Source of the DNA: Chloroflexota bacterium
Lineage (GTDB): Bacteria; Chloroflexota; Anaerolineae; Anaerolineales; Villigracilaceae
DNA: 53,493 nucleotides
NCBI GenBank assembly: GCA_016234485.1
Contig: JACRBL010000048.1
Span: 1 to 53,493, forward strand
Direction: 5' to 3'
The number at the start of each line of letters is the position of its first letter. Within the stretch, counting starts at the first letter, position 1. Below are positions 17,465-27,300 of the stretch, piece after piece. Under the pieces are notes generated by a model. It saw only the letters and a list, made by a program, of their open reading frames with translations, was not told the DNA's origin and made no database searches. The position numbers were made by a program, and so were the translations under genes.

Positions 17465-17836
17465 CTATCGTTCCAAAAATTCCAACACGCGCCGCGCCAC
17501 TTCATCGGGCGGAAGCGAATCGGTGTCCACGATTAGGTTCGCATTGGCGAGCGCATGGGAGAGACGGCGTTGTTGTTCGAGGTAATCTGCTTCGTTCCAG
17601 TTCAATTTGCGCCGCGCCGTGGAGACGGCGAACGAGGCTTGCAGGAAGATCAACACGTCTGGATTGGTGATTCGTTTCCACATATCTTTCACGTAGGAAT
17701 GTTCCTGCGCGATATGGCGACACGCATACCCCCGCGCTTCCAGCGCCGCGATCAGCGTGGACTTCCCCGAGCCGCAAGGCCCCACCAAGCCGACTAGGTA
17801 TCGGCTACTACGTCCATCATCTGCTGGCATGGACAA
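17465..17836 (-). CDS. small P-loop nucleotide kinase-like protein
   Basis: 123 residues with a Walker A motif GPCGSGKST near residues 19-27, a short LID-like region with Arg and Lys (STARRKLNW) and a terminal helix. The size and layout resemble small (d)NMP kinase or AAA-type kinases. The substrate cannot be deduced. The start overlaps the last 20 bp of the upstream RCK protein gene, so coupling is likely; a second ATG two codons later is also possible. Confidence 0.7.
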   Translation of the reverse strand: MSMPADDGRSSRYLVGLVGPCGSGKSTLIAALEARGYACRHIAQEHSYVKDMWKRITNPDVLIFLQASFAVSTARRKLNWNEADYLEQQRRLSHALANANLIVDTDSLPPDEVARRVLEFLER

Positions 17837-18860
17837 GGGAATTCAATTTCTCAGGGCGGCCCAGCACGGCCAACATATCGTTGCCTTTGACCTTCAACTT
17901 GTCGGTGGGATGCAACTCGGACGTGTGATCGTGTCGCACCAGCACGATGCTCACGCTGTATCCGTCCTCGATCTGGCCTACAGTTTTGCCGTCCAATGCC
18001 GATTTAGGCGAGACGGTGAGCCGCGCCAAACTGAGCGACTCGCCTTCGATGTTGATCGGGTTGGTGATGTCCGCGCCCGCGGCGGATGCGGCAAAGGCCG
18101 GCGCGGCGATGGCGGTACCGCTCAGGGCGTTGAAGCCAAATTGCTCGTGGAGTTCGTCAGCAAAGTCATCGTCGAATATGCGGATGACCACCATGATTTT
18201 CGGGTTGATCGTGCGCGCCTTTAGCGCGGTCTTCAAGTTGATCGCGTCGTTTTGCACGCACATGATGATGGACTTGGCGTCCTTCACGTTGGCGTCGTTG
18301 AGCGTGATCTCGCGGCTGGCGTCTCCGCTGATGACGGGGATGCCCATTTTTTGCACGGCGGCGGTCAGGTCGGCTTTCGGGTCGAGTTCGATCACCGCCA
18401 CCTGTTCGCCCATCTCATGCAATTGCTGGACGACGCGAAACCCAAGGTGGCCGAGACCGACCAGGATGTGATGATTATTCAAAATGGATGCCACTGCGAT
18501 CTCCCATTCTCTGCTTCGGGCGCGACGGTTGAAGAGCAGGATGCCGAAATCGGTCAGTCCCTGCGCCAGAGCGCCGATACCCACGATCGGCATGAGGAAA
18601 TAAAAGACTTGTAAAAACGGATTGCGCGGAAAATCCCCGCTCGGTTGCAAAAAGGCCATCGTCAAAATCGAGTAGACCGACTCAGGCAATGTCGGCACAG
18701 GTTCGCCCACGGCCTCGGCAATGAAATGATAGGCCACGCCCCCGCCTGTGATGACCAGCAAGAAAAACAACAACGGCCAGCCAAATTCGCGCAGTAACAG
18801 GCTTGTGTCGCGAATGGATGCGCGCCAGTGTTGGAGGGTGTGTTTGGGGATGGTATTCAT
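17817..18860 (-). CDS. potassium-channel-like membrane protein with RCK (TrkA-N/TrkA-C) domains
   Basis: 347 residues: helix 1 (about 26-48), a pore-loop-like segment (PESVYSILTMAFLQPSGD), helix 2 (about 84-110), a Rossmann RCK domain with GLGHLG (about 131-250) and a TrkA-C domain (about 265-345). The arrangement is that of two-helix channels gated by ligand binding to RCK. The canonical TVGYG selectivity filter is missing, so selectivity for K+ is doubtful; it may be a non-selective or regulatory relative. It overlaps the phosphatase gene upstream by 4 bp (ATGA). Confidence 0.85.
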   Translation of the reverse strand: MNTIPKHTLQHWRASIRDTSLLLREFGWPLLFFLLVITGGGVAYHFIAEAVGEPVPTLPESVYSILTMAFLQPSGDFPRNPFLQVFYFLMPIVGIGALAQGLTDFGILLFNRRARSREWEIAVASILNNHHILVGLGHLGFRVVQQLHEMGEQVAVIELDPKADLTAAVQKMGIPVISGDASREITLNDANVKDAKSIIMCVQNDAINLKTALKARTINPKIMVVIRIFDDDFADELHEQFGFNALSGTAIAAPAFAASAAGADITNPINIEGESLSLARLTVSPKSALDGKTVGQIEDGYSVSIVLVRHDHTSELHPTDKLKVKGNDMLAVLGRPEKLNSLVHASR

Positions 18861-19561
18861 TCAATCGGCAATCGCACACTCATCCGCCGCACCTGATCGC
18901 CCACGCGCGGACTCACCTTGAGCGCCACCACGCTGATATCGTCCGCGGGACGGCCTTCGTCCAGGCTGACGGCGTGCACCAGCAACTCGTCCGCGATGGA
19001 TTGCGGACTGGGATCCTGCTCGTCGAGCATGGACTGGATGACGGTGCAGACCTCCATCGGCTGGCCGCGGCGTTTGCCCGCGTGATCCAACCCGTCGGTG
19101 TGGAGTACGATGATGAGGCCTGGCTCGATGTTGATTTCCGAGATGACGGGACGCGTATCCCGAGCAGTTCCGAGCGGAACGCTTTCGGCCGAGATGCAAT
19201 CCACCTGTCCGTTGCGACAGATCGCGAACGATGAGGGATTGTTGCGCGTCAGCACAATGGTGTTCGTCGCCAAATCCACCGAGGCGATGTTGAGCGTGCA
19301 AGAAACTTTACCGCTCTTGTCGGTGAAGAGCGCGTCCGAGGCGGCGCGCGCCGCGGCCCCGTCCCGCACGCCCTCGGCCAGCAGTCCGATCACTTTGCGG
19401 ACGACCATCATCGAGACGGCCTTCGCCCCCCGTCCGCTCGATTGCCCGTCCGCCAAAACGACGGAGAGACCGCCATTGGGGCGTTCGACGACTTCCAGCG
19501 TGTCCCCGCTTTCGGAGACCGCGTATTTGTTGATCTTTGCGACAGCAATTTGAACTTCCAT
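18857..19561 (-). CDS. PP2C/SpoIIE-type serine phosphatase
   Basis: 234 residues from the ATG at 19561. The fold pattern of PP2C enzymes is visible: VVLADGQSSGRGAKAVS (metal-binding Asp and the Gly-rich turn), VLHTDGLDHAGK and a final DDISVVALKV (second metal-site Asp). These enzymes dephosphorylate Ser/Thr residues, often of STAS anti-anti-sigma factors. The next gene starts at its stop (ATGA overlap), tying the phosphatase to the RCK channel-like protein. A functional link is suggested only by this coupling. Confidence 0.82.
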   Translation of the reverse strand: MEVQIAVAKINKYAVSESGDTLEVVERPNGGLSVVLADGQSSGRGAKAVSMMVVRKVIGLLAEGVRDGAAARAASDALFTDKSGKVSCTLNIASVDLATNTIVLTRNNPSSFAICRNGQVDCISAESVPLGTARDTRPVISEINIEPGLIIVLHTDGLDHAGKRRGQPMEVCTVIQSMLDEQDPSPQSIADELLVHAVSLDEGRPADDISVVALKVSPRVGDQVRRMSVRLPIE

Positions 19562-19587
19562 AAGTCTGATTTTACAACGGTTCAGGC

Positions 19588-19616
19588 TTGACGTCACTGC
19601 TTTCTACTACTATAAT
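19588..19616 (+). promoter_or_regulatory. sigma-70-type promoter of rpmF
   Basis: TTGACG (19588-19593), 17-bp spacer, TATAAT (19611-19616), followed about 65 bp later by the L32 start codon. This is the best housekeeping promoter in the window. Confidence 0.85.
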
Positions 19617-19681
19617 CCCGCCGCTGTCTGAAAACCGCGCCGAGCCTTGCTCGGCGATTGCATGTCAATAAGGAGAACGGA

Positions 19682-19882
19682 ATGACCCCACAACCCAAAC
19701 GCAAGCACTCAAAAGGCCGCCGCGACCGCCGCAGCGCCCACGACGCCATCGTGGCCCGCAACCTGGTTGCGTGCAAGAACTGCGGTTCCATGGGCCTGCC
19801 GCACGTTGTCTGCACCACCTGTGGTTTTTACGGAGACCGCGAAGTCGTGCAGGTCAAAAAAGAAAAAGCCAAGTCCGAGTAA
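19682..19882 (+). CDS. rpmF: 50S ribosomal protein L32
   Basis: 66 residues from the ATG at 19682, preceded by AAGGAG. It starts MTPQPKRKHSKGRRDRRS, the basic bL32 N-terminus, and has CKNC and CTTC pairs that bind zinc. It is followed by fabD, a common rpmF-fatty-acid-synthesis arrangement in bacteria. Confidence 0.97.
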   Translation: MTPQPKRKHSKGRRDRRSAHDAIVARNLVACKNCGSMGLPHVVCTTCGFYGDREVVQVKKEKAKSE

Positions 19883-19946
19883 CGGGTTCATCCGTAGTTG
19901 AACTGCGGATGACTGGACGTTTCGCCAGCAATTCAACTGTTGGTGG

Positions 19947-19985
19947 ACACAAACGAGCCGTGACCAACACGGCTCGTTTGTGTTT
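19947..19985 (+). terminator. terminator after rpmF
   Basis: ACACAAACGAGCCG and CGGCTCGTTTGTGT pair around a short loop and are followed by TT. It ends just before the fabD ribosome binding site, so it may partly attenuate fabD. A second hairpin (CATCCG...CGGATG) lies near 19891-19913. Confidence 0.7.
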
Positions 19986-19993
19986 AAAGGGGT

Positions 19994-20932
19994 ATGACAA
20001 TCAACTTCCCAACCACCGCTTTTATCTTTCCAGGCCAGGGTTCGCAGACTGTCGGCATGGGGCGCGACCTTGCCGCCGCGTTCCCCATCGCCAAAGAGAC
20101 ATTCGACGAAGCCGACTCCCTGCTTGGCTTCCCTCTCTCCAAACTGATGTGGGACGGCCCCGCCGACGAACTGAACGACACGATTAACACCCAGCCCGCG
20201 CTGTACGTTCACTCGCTGGCGGCTTGGCGCGTCCTCTCGCTTCAATTCCCTGACCTTCGGCCGGCCGCGCTGGCCGGGCATTCTCTTGGCGAATTATCGG
20301 CTCTCGCGGCCTCCCGCGCGTTGACCTTCGCCGACGGGCTGAACCTCGTCCGCACACGTGGACAATTGATGAAGCGCGCGGGCGAACTCGCTCCAGGCGG
20401 CATGGCGGCCATCTTGAACCTCGGCATCCCCGAGCTGGAAAAGGTGTGCGTAGAAGCCAGCCGCGAGGGCGAATCGGTGCAGGTGGCGAATGATAACTGC
20501 CCAGGGCAGGTGGTCATCTCTGGCGCGAAACCCGCTGTGGAACGCGCCATGGAATTGGCGAAAGCCGCAGGCGCGAAACGCGCGCTTCCGCTGGCGGTCT
20601 CGATTGCGGCACACTCCTCTTTAATGAACTCCATCCAACCCGAGTGGGACGCGGCGGTGAAGGCGGTGACGATGCGCGATGCGTCGGCGCCCATCTTCGG
20701 CAACGTCGCGGCTCGCGCGCTCACCTCCGCCGACGATCTCCGCGCCGACATCCGCGCCCAGATGCGATCGCGCGTGCGCTGGACCGAGTCAGCGAGGGAA
20801 ATGATCGGGAGCGGTATCCGCCACTTCGTCGAGGTGGGAAGCGGGAGCGTGCTCGGCGGGCTGGTGAAGCGGATTGACGCGTCCGTCACGAGTCAGCCGT
20901 TGGGCAATCCGTCGGATTTTGAATCGGTGTAG
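19994..20932 (+). CDS. fabD: malonyl-CoA:acyl carrier protein transacylase
   Basis: 312 residues, normal length. FPGQGSQ near the N-terminus, the nucleophile motif GHSLGE with Ser97, and a His near residue 205 (AAHSSLM) define FabD. It moves malonyl groups from CoA to acyl carrier protein to start fatty acid elongation. AAAGGGGT precedes the ATG. No other fab genes follow; the next 380 bp hold repeats and a possible small RNA. Confidence 0.96.
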   Translation: MTINFPTTAFIFPGQGSQTVGMGRDLAAAFPIAKETFDEADSLLGFPLSKLMWDGPADELNDTINTQPALYVHSLAAWRVLSLQFPDLRPAALAGHSLGELSALAASRALTFADGLNLVRTRGQLMKRAGELAPGGMAAILNLGIPELEKVCVEASREGESVQVANDNCPGQVVISGAKPAVERAMELAKAAGAKRALPLAVSIAAHSSLMNSIQPEWDAAVKAVTMRDASAPIFGNVAARALTSADDLRADIRAQMRSRVRWTESAREMIGSGIRHFVEVGSGSVLGGLVKRIDASVTSQPLGNPSDFESV

Positions 20933-20999
20933 CGGAGTCCAAAGTCTCCGACTTTGCGGCCTGGCGAAAAACTCCAAAGTCAGAGACTTTGGAGTCCGC
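20932..20999. repeat. long inverted repeat downstream of fabD
   Basis: Arms of about 25 bp, GCGGAGTCCAAAGTCTC... and ...GAGACTTTGGAGTCCGC, are nearly perfect and separated by about 18 bp. Each arm itself contains an AAAGTC/GACTTT mini-palindrome. It starts at the fabD stop codon and could end the transcript, but there is no T-run; a dispersed palindromic element is likelier. Confidence 0.65.
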
Positions 21000-21047
21000 A
21001 CAAAAATCCTGTAAGCAACCTGTCAGGCAACCGCTTGTGCCGTTTGG

Positions 21048-21157
21048 TATAATCGCCGTGTGAATGGGTTTTGCTACATAATCATTCAAGATGCGTCTCT
21101 CGAAAGACGGGCCTTTGTGTAAATGCCTGGTCAGGGTCTGACCAGGCGTAGTTTTTC
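21048..21157 (+). ncRNA. possible short transcript with its own -10 box and terminator
   Basis: TATAAT at 21048-21053, a small hairpin (CGTCTCTCGAAAGACG, 21092-21107) and a terminator-like stem (TGCCTGGTCAG / CTGACCAGGCG followed by TAGTTTTT, about 21124-21157) delimit roughly 100 nt without an open frame. It could be a small RNA or an attenuator of the aminotransferase gene 160 bp further on. No good -35 box is seen. Confidence 0.35.
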
Positions 21158-21170
21158 TATCCCATCTATC

Positions 21171-21302
21171 CGTCATTGCGAGCCGCCGTCCTGAGCGGAC
21201 ACTGAGCGTAGGCGAAGTGGAAGTCGAAGGACGAGCGGCGAAGCAATCCCCTCCCCCGCGCGGAGATTGCTTCGTCGGGAGTACCCTCCTCGCAAAGACG
21301 GA
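21171..21302. repeat. dispersed palindromic element (CGTCATTGCGAG family), copy 3
   Basis: Starts TCCGTCATTGCGAG and ends CCTCGCAAAGACGGA; internal GAAGCAATCCCC and GAGATTGCTTCGTCGGG arms. This copy carries an additional stretch (GTCCTGAGCGGACAC ... GTCGAAGGACGA) that is related to the sequence at 51880-51920, as if one element had inserted in another. It ends 17 bp before the aminotransferase start. Confidence 0.8.
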
Positions 21303-21318
21303 CACAAACGGAGAATCA

Positions 21319-22536
21319 ATGAAACTTAGCAAACTTGCAACCGAGATCGCAGAATCTCCCACCTTCGCCCTGAACGAGGAAGCGCGGCTTCTTCGGGAGC
21401 GCGGCGAGGCCGTCATCAACCTCGGCATCGGCGAGCCAAAGAACAAGACGCCCATCGCGGCGGTATTGGCTTCGGGCGCAAAGTTGACCAGCGGCGAGGT
21501 GAAATACACCCCGCCCGATGGCCTGCCCGCCATGAAGAAGGCGGTCATCCGCTACACCGAAGAGAATTACAATCGCCTGGCCGCGCCCGAAAATGTGATC
21601 GTTACCAATGGCGCGAAACAGTCGCTCTTCAATATCTTCTATTCGATTTTGAATCCGCAGGACGAGGTGATCGTCATCGCGCCGTACTGGGTCTCGTATC
21701 CTGAAATCATCAAGATGTGCTACGGCGTTCCTGTGATCGTCACGCCCGAGGATGGGACGTTTACGCCCAACTTCGCGGAGATCGAGCGCGCGGTGACATC
21801 GTACACGCGGGCGATCATCGTCAACAGCCCGAACAATCCATCGGGCGCGATTTACCCGCCTGAGTTGCTCGCGAAGATCGTGGAGTTCTGCGAGCGCAAA
21901 GGCATCTATCTGATCTGCGACGACATTTATCACAAACTGACCTTTGATCGCAACGTGGCTGAGCCTGCATGGAAGTTTACGTCGCGCGATATTGAAAATT
22001 CGCACATCATCGTTGTCAACGGCGTGGCGAAACTGTACGGCATGACGGGCTTCCGCATCGGTTGGGTGGTGGCGCCGCGTGACCTCGTCAAGGTGATGAC
22101 CAACGTCCAGGCGCAGACGACCTCGTGCGTTTCGCCCGTCTCGCAGGCGGCGGCGGAGGGCGCGTTGAACGGGATGCAGTCCGTGGTGGAGGCGTTGCGC
22201 CTGCAGATCGAGAATAATCGCAACGTGGTTTTGCAGGAGATGAAATCGTTCAACGGGGCGCGGCTCATCCCTCCGCAAGGGACGTTCTACGCCCTGCCCG
22301 ATATGCGCGCTTTCGGAACCAGTTCCGTGGACATGGCCAAATTCATCCTGAAGAAGGCGCTGGTGGTGACCGTGCCTGGACGCGAATTCGGCATGGAAGG
22401 TTTCATCCGCCTGTCGTTCGCTGGCTCGGTCAAAGATGTGACCGAAGGCCTGGCGCGCATCCGCTGGGCGCTGGATCCCACTTCGCCGAATGAGATCTAT
22501 GTTGGCGATAAGAAGTTGATTCGAGATTGGCTGTAA
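21319..22536 (+). CDS. class I/II pyridoxal-phosphate aminotransferase (aspartate aminotransferase type)
   Basis: 405 residues from the ATG at 21319 (GGAG 8 nt upstream); the longer frame reads through a repeat. Fold-type I motifs: NSPNNPSG (PLP/substrate Asn), CDDIYHKL (PLP-pyridine Asp), the Schiff-base Lys238 in VAKLYGMTGFRIGW, and a C-terminal Arg in FIRLSFA that binds the substrate carboxylate. This is the subgroup containing bacterial aspartate aminotransferases; exact substrate preference is not readable. It lies between two CGTCATTGCGAG elements. Confidence 0.9.
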   Translation: MKLSKLATEIAESPTFALNEEARLLRERGEAVINLGIGEPKNKTPIAAVLASGAKLTSGEVKYTPPDGLPAMKKAVIRYTEENYNRLAAPENVIVTNGAKQSLFNIFYSILNPQDEVIVIAPYWVSYPEIIKMCYGVPVIVTPEDGTFTPNFAEIERAVTSYTRAIIVNSPNNPSGAIYPPELLAKIVEFCERKGIYLICDDIYHKLTFDRNVAEPAWKFTSRDIENSHIIVVNGVAKLYGMTGFRIGWVVAPRDLVKVMTNVQAQTTSCVSPVSQAAAEGALNGMQSVVEALRLQIENNRNVVLQEMKSFNGARLIPPQGTFYALPDMRAFGTSSVDMAKFILKKALVVTVPGREFGMEGFIRLSFAGSVKDVTEGLARIRWALDPTSPNEIYVGDKKLIRDWL

Positions 22537-22543
22537 AACACAT

Positions 22544-22634
22544 TTCGTCATTGCGAGGGCATACTCGCCCGAAGCAATCTCCTCAACGACGCGGGGATTG
22601 CTTCGTCGGGAAGAGCGCCCTCCTCGCAATGACG
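22544..22634. repeat. dispersed palindromic element (CGTCATTGCGAG family), copy 4
   Basis: The most regular copy: CGTCATTGCGAGGGC ... GAAGCAATCTCC ... GGGGATTGCTTCGTCGGG ... GCCCTCCTCGCAATGACGG, fitting wholly between the aminotransferase stop and the pckA ribosome binding site. Confidence 0.85.
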
Positions 22635-22656
22635 GGAAACTGAGGAATAGAAGATA

Positions 22657-24303
22657 ATGAACAATTTACTCAACATCAAGACACCCGCAGAATCTGTCGC
22701 GCAAATTCGCAAAGCCGACTACAACCTTTCCAATCATGGAGTAGCCAATCTCCGCCTGGCCTATTGGAACCTTTCCACCGAGGCCTGTTACGAGGAAGCC
22801 GTCTTCCGCTCGGAGGGCGCGACCGTCGTCGGCGGGCCGTTCGTTGCGTTTACGGGCAAGCACACCGCCAGGTCCGCGAATGACAAGTTCGTCGTCCGCG
22901 AAACGACCAGCGAAGGCAACATCTGGTGGGGACAGTACAACCGCCCGTTCAGCGCGGATAAATTCGAGGAGTTGTACGCGCGCCTGCTGGGCTTCATCCA
23001 GGGACGCGACGTCTTCGTGCAGGACGTCTACGCGGGCGCGGACGAGAACTACCGCCTGCCCGTCCGCATCGTGACCGAACACGCCTGGCACAGTCACTTT
23101 GTCCGCAACATGTTCATCCTGCCGCAATCGCTGGAAGAATACAAACGCTTCGTCCCCGAATTTACGATCATCGCGATGCCGTCGTTCAAGGGACAGCCCG
23201 CCGTGGACAACACGCAGAGCGAGACCTTCATCTGCCTTTCGTTCGAGAAAAAACTTGCCATCGTCGGCAACACGGCTTACGCGGGCGAGTTGAAGAAATC
23301 GGTCTTCACCATCTTGAATTATTTGCTGCCGCTGGAAGGCGTGCTTTCGATGCACTGCTCGGCCAACGTCAACCCCGATAACGCGGACGACGTGGCGCTG
23401 TTCTTCGGCCTGAGCGGGACCGGCAAGACGACTCTCTCCGCGGACCCGACGCGGCGACTCATCGGCGACGACGAGCACGGCTGGAGCGACGACGGCGTCT
23501 TCAACTTCGAGGGCGGATGCTACGCCAAAGTGATCGGTCTCTCCGCCTCCGCCGAACCTGAAATCTACGCCACCACCAAACGCTTCGGGACGATCCTCGA
23601 AAACGTCCCGTTCGACCCCGTGACCCGCCTCATTGATTTGGACGACGATACCGTTACCGAAAACACGCGCGCCTCCTACCCGTTGGAATTTATCGCGAAC
23701 GCCGTCCCCGAAAAGAAGGCGGGACACCCGAAGAACATCATCCTGCTGACGTGTGACGCCAGCGGCGTGATGCCCCCCATCGCCCGTCTCACCCCGAACC
23801 AGACGCTGTACCAGTTCATCTCGGGCTACACGTCCAAGATCGCAGGGACGGAGGTCGGTCTCGGCAAAGAGCCTGAGATCACCTTCTCGGCCTGCTTCGG
23901 CGGCCCGTTCATGGTACATCATCCGTATAAATATGCCGAACTGCTCAAGAACAAGATTGAGCGCTACGGCGTGACCTGCTGGCTGGTCAACACGGGCTGG
24001 GTGGGCGGACCCTACGGCGTGGGCAAACGCATCAGCATCAAGCACACGCGTGCCCTGCTCAACGCGGCGCTGACGGGCAAACTCGCGGACGTGGCCTATT
24101 ATCAAGACCCGATCTTCGGCTTCGAAGTCCCGAAGACCTGCCCCGATGTCCCCGAGTCCGTGCTGGAGCCGTGGTCCAGCTGGCCGAGCCGCGAGGAGTA
24201 TGACAAGCGCTATAGGGATCTGGCGTTGAGGTTCAAGCAGAATTTCAAGAAGTTTGAGGAAGGCACGCCGATTGAGGTCGTAGAGGCGGGGCCAAAGGTG
24301 TAA
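22657..24303 (+). CDS. pckA: phosphoenolpyruvate carboxykinase (ATP)
   Basis: 548 residues, full length for the ATP-dependent family. Kinase-1 motif GLSGTGKTTLSADP with Lys257 and the downstream GDDEHGW kinase-2 region are intact. The enzyme converts oxaloacetate and ATP to phosphoenolpyruvate, CO2 and ADP in gluconeogenesis. GAGGAATAGAAG precedes the start. The last ~275 bp are repeated twice downstream (29261-29554, 33450-33722); the copy attached to the intact gene ends GPKV, the others GPVVK and GPRV. No terminator is visible directly after this stop. Confidence 0.97.
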   Translation: MNNLLNIKTPAESVAQIRKADYNLSNHGVANLRLAYWNLSTEACYEEAVFRSEGATVVGGPFVAFTGKHTARSANDKFVVRETTSEGNIWWGQYNRPFSADKFEELYARLLGFIQGRDVFVQDVYAGADENYRLPVRIVTEHAWHSHFVRNMFILPQSLEEYKRFVPEFTIIAMPSFKGQPAVDNTQSETFICLSFEKKLAIVGNTAYAGELKKSVFTILNYLLPLEGVLSMHCSANVNPDNADDVALFFGLSGTGKTTLSADPTRRLIGDDEHGWSDDGVFNFEGGCYAKVIGLSASAEPEIYATTKRFGTILENVPFDPVTRLIDLDDDTVTENTRASYPLEFIANAVPEKKAGHPKNIILLTCDASGVMPPIARLTPNQTLYQFISGYTSKIAGTEVGLGKEPEITFSACFGGPFMVHHPYKYAELLKNKIERYGVTCWLVNTGWVGGPYGVGKRISIKHTRALLNAALTGKLADVAYYQDPIFGFEVPKTCPDVPESVLEPWSSWPSREEYDKRYRDLALRFKQNFKKFEEGTPIEVVEAGPKV

Positions 24304-24375
24304 GTTGGTTGTAATTAACCCTCAATGGTATGCGAGATACAATTTAAGAAGCAACAATTTGGTTGCCTGGTGTGA

Positions 24376-27300
24376 ATGAAGTGCAGAATGAAAATTCATC
24401 CCTTTAATCTTACATACCAACGGATAGTAAAATTAATTCTTATATTATCCGTCATGTTGGCGATGTTAGGGGTCGCCAGGACTCCGGGCGAATCTGTATC
24501 GCATCGCGCCTTCGTTGAGGCTAATCTCTATTCCCAACAGACGAAAACGCTTTCTTTGATAGTTACCGCTACCAATTCTCAGGTAGCGCGGCATGCGGTC
24601 GAGGCTGTGGGCGGTAAGATCACCTCCGACCTCTGGTTGATCAACTCGGTTGCCGCCACCTTGCCAGTCAATCAGATTGAGCAGCTTGCTGCGTATTCTG
24701 GCGTGCAAGCCGTTGTTGCAAACAAGGGCGTAGAAGGCGCTGACAGTTCAGGCTGGCCGGGATATGTGACGAGTATGCGGGTGCTGAAATCCTATTACAC
24801 TCTGGTATCCACACAACCCAATCCCGTGTCTTATCTTCCCGATGGCGGTTTCGTATCTCTTGGTGAAAAGGGCAATTTGCTCATCGTCAACGCGGATGGC
24901 AGCCAGCGGGCTAAAAGGAACTTTACCGGGGGACCCTTCTATACCGCACCAGTGGTATTGAGTTCCAACGGCACGATATATTTTGCCGGACAAACCATGC
25001 GCGTCTACGCTTTAAATCCTGATGGCTCCACGTTGTGGCAATTCGCGATAAACGGGAGCACAAATAAATTTGTTGGCGGCGTTGCGCTGGGAGAAGATGG
25101 CACCGTCTATGCAGCCGACAATGCGCGTTGGGTCTATGCATTGGACGGAAATACTGGCCAGGAAAAATGGCGCTCTAAAGCGGGTCTTGCGGGGGCCAAT
25201 AACACCACTCCGGTGGTTGGGGTGGATGGATCGGTCTATATTACGACAGATAAGGGTTCTGTGTTAGCGTTGAATTCCGATGGCACAGCCAAGTGGACAT
25301 ATAATACTGCGACATCTCTGACACTTAGTCCGACGCTGAGCCCGGATGGAACAGTATTTGTTGCCAGTACAGGAAACAAGAAATTATTCGCATTGGATGC
25401 CGGAACCGGCGCGCCAAAGTGGAGTTTCACCGCAGCAGGCGCGATTAGGGTTAATCCTATATTCGATCCACAAGGCAACGTGTATCTTGCCAGCGAGCCC
25501 GGATTGTATAGCCTGGATCCGAACGGTAGGCCAAGATTCTATTTTGCGGCCACCGGGGGCTCGTTCAAGACCAGCCCTTCCCTTACACCGGATGGTCAAA
25601 CTCTCTATATCGGTAACGCTGGTCCAAATATTTTCGCTATTGATACCGCCACTGGCACAAGTAAATGGATTTACACAATGGCTGGCAGTATGGCGGCCGC
25701 TCCGGTTTTGGATGGCGGGGGGCAAATTCTCGCTGGCGATACACTGAATAATTTTGTTGTTGTGGATGCAGATGGCTCCCTGGTCAATCGCCTGAAACTG
25801 ACCGGAACTGTGACGCAATCTCCGGCTGCTTCCCAAACTGGCTCTGTCGCCGTGAGGGTGGGGACGACCGGCCTAGCGATCCTGGATCTCCTTCCCAACC
25901 ACTGGGACGGCAGACCGGATGTGCAAAGAACGAACAATAAGAACTATTACAAGCTTGTCAATCCGGTCTCTATTGATGTGGGCGCCAATATTCTGCACAA
26001 TACAAGTTATGGATCAAATAGAAATATCCGAGGCGCGGGCGTTACGATTGCCGTGGTCGACACCGGCATTTATTTTGATGCTGACACGATCAATACACTG
26101 ACCGGACGGATCAATCAACAATTCCTTGGGCAGGTGGATTATATTGATAAAGCCTGCGCAGTAAAGCCAGACGGCGCTCTGGCAGGCGTTCAGTATAGCA
26201 ATTATTGCTGGCTGACCGACAAACACTACAGCCGCGACGGGAATGGCCACGGCACTATGGTTGCAGGCGCCATCTGGAACAACCTCATGGACGAAGTCAC
26301 TGGCGCCACAATGGGCGTCGCTCCTGATGCAAACGTAATAAGTGTACGGGTGATGAATAATGATGGGATTGGAACTTACGAGACCGTGATCAAAGGTATT
26401 CAATGGGTGGTTGAGAATAAAGCGGCAAAGGGCATCAAAATCATGAACTTGTCCATCAGCGCATATCCGACTGTTCCTTACTTCATTGATCCATTGAACC
26501 GCGCGGTTGAGCGAGCATGGGAAAGCGGGATCGTTGTTGTGGCCGCAGCAGGAAACCTTGGGCCAAATGCAGAAACGATCACTGTACCGGGAAACGATCC
26601 GTATGTTATTACCGTTGGCGCTATCAACGAAAAGCGCACACCGGGCTATTGGGCAGACGACACTCTGCCTGCATTTACTTCAACCGGCCCCACTCTGGAC
26701 GGGTTCGTAAAGCCGGACATCCTGGCGCCAGGCAGTCAGATCGTCTCGTTCATGTACAATGCGTGCAAGGCCGCCCCTGCAGATCCCAATTGCATGTCGA
26801 AATCGCAGAAATTGGTACGCGATCATATCGACTATTCGGAGACTGCCAGCCTATTCCGAATGAGCGGCACGAGTACGGCAACCCCCATTGTGTCTAGCGT
26901 GGTGGCTTTGATGTTGCAAGTGAATCCCAACCTTACGCCAGACGAGGTTAAATTCCGACTGAAGTTTACTGCGCGCCCCGCCGTTCGTCCCGAAGGGGAC
27001 CCGGTGTACAGTCCAATGCAACAGGGGAATGGCCGTATTTGGGCTCCCGATGCGGTTCTGGGTATCAATTTCCCGGCCGAAAAAGATAACGCCAGCATGG
27101 ATATCAACAGTGATCTGGCGCATAACGATTTGGAATTTGCTTATCACTATCCAGGCCCTGTTCAAAAGATGATAAGCGATAACGGTGAGGCGTATCTGTA
27201 TTTTGTGCAGGATGCCAATGGGCAGGTTTTGGCTTTGGGGGCAGTTCGCACATCCGACAAGATGTGGCTTGATCGCGAAACTATTGGAATGCTAACCTGG

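Noticed and set aside
21316..22629. 437-codon minus-strand frame opposite the aminotransferase
   Set aside because: A shadow frame with Arg/His/Asp bias and no motifs; the plus strand carries complete aminotransferase signatures.
22666..24105. 479-codon minus-strand frame opposite pckA
   Set aside because: Shadow of pckA; no family features, no start signal.
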